Below the pieces are notes generated by a model. The model made no database searches and was not told the origin of the DNA. It was given only the letters and a program-made list of their open reading frames with translations. A stretch of DNA of 5,981 bases from NCBI GenBank assembly GCA_012035435.1, contig JAAUPH010000165.1, forward strand, positions 1 through 5,981. The letters are read 5' to 3'. A program made the position numbers and the translations under genes. Positions within the stretch are counted from its first letter, which is position 1. Each line of letters opens with the position of its first letter. The stretch is from Sphingopyxis sp. Its GTDB lineage: Bacteria > Pseudomonadota > Alphaproteobacteria > Sphingomonadales > Sphingomonadaceae. Shown one piece after another: positions 5,920 through 5,981 of the stretch.

Positions 5920-5981
5920 ATGCACGAACCCCAGCCGCTCGGGCAAAGCCACCGCCGCGCCATCATGTGTCAGCGCAAGTC
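5911..5981 (-). CDS. thiL: C-terminal end of probable thiamine-monophosphate kinase (partial)
   Basis: The minus strand is open from the right edge to TAG at 5913-5911 and reads LALTHDGAAVALPERLGF followed by VHDN. The pattern DGxxxxLPxRLGxxH resembles the C-terminus of ThiL in sphingomonads, and thiL lying directly upstream of hppA is a gene order I recall from that group. ThiL phosphorylates thiamine monophosphate to thiamine diphosphate, the final step of cofactor synthesis, in the cytosol. Only about 22 codons are visible and no catalytic residue is included, so the name rests on the tail pattern and synteny. It could be another gene. The gap to hppA is about 220 bases, so the two are probably not tightly coupled. 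Confidence 0.5.
   Translation of the reverse strand, partial: LALTHDGAAVALPERLGFVHDN

Overview
The window is a composite of two unrelated pieces of DNA. Bases 1 to about 692 encode, on the minus strand, part of a tetratricopeptide-repeat (TPR) protein of a type I recognise from filamentous cyanobacteria. From about 693 to the end, everything looks like one alphaproteobacterial chromosome, most likely Sphingomonadales (Sphingopyxis/Sphingomonas-like). This rests on family resemblance and codon choice, since no search was possible. The switch falls inside two genes at once and removes the N-terminal part of both. An assembly or read chimera, for example from a cyanobacterial culture with a sphingomonad companion, is the simplest explanation.

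Layout. 1-692 (-): TPR gene, running off the left edge and broken by apparent single-base indels near 66-83 and 615. 695-1278 (+): short-chain dehydrogenase/reductase (SDR) that lacks its NAD(P)-binding N-terminus and has a one-base frameshift near 1007. 1288-1311: perfect palindrome between the convergent SDR and peptidase genes. 1327-3378 (-): intact secreted S9 prolyl-oligopeptidase-family peptidase. 3519-3549: strong intrinsic terminator for the next gene. 3573-5690 (-): intact hppA, a membrane proton-pumping pyrophosphatase with residues of the potassium-independent class. 5701-5910: intergenic DNA with a hairpin and a weak candidate promoter. 5893-5919: near-perfect palindrome over a stop codon. 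5911-5981 (-): last 22 or so codons of a gene that is probably thiL.

How the genes fit. thiL (probable), hppA and the S9 peptidase all run leftwards, but terminators and gaps suggest separate transcription units. HppA uses cytosolic pyrophosphate to pump protons across the inner membrane, while the peptidase is exported and probably trims proline-containing peptides in the periplasm. These are housekeeping or nutritional functions with no obvious shared pathway. All four apparent frame breaks lie in the first ~1,010 bases, whereas the next 4.6 kb hold two long intact genes. This pattern fits a low-quality or low-coverage contig end.

I found no convincing new multi-gene system, CRISPR array, tRNA, rRNA or insertion sequence. 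The points most worth a second look are the chimeric junction, the palindrome over the probable thiL stop codon, and a TonB-box-like motif at the mature N-terminus of the peptidase. No gene-free stretch exceeds 300 bases.
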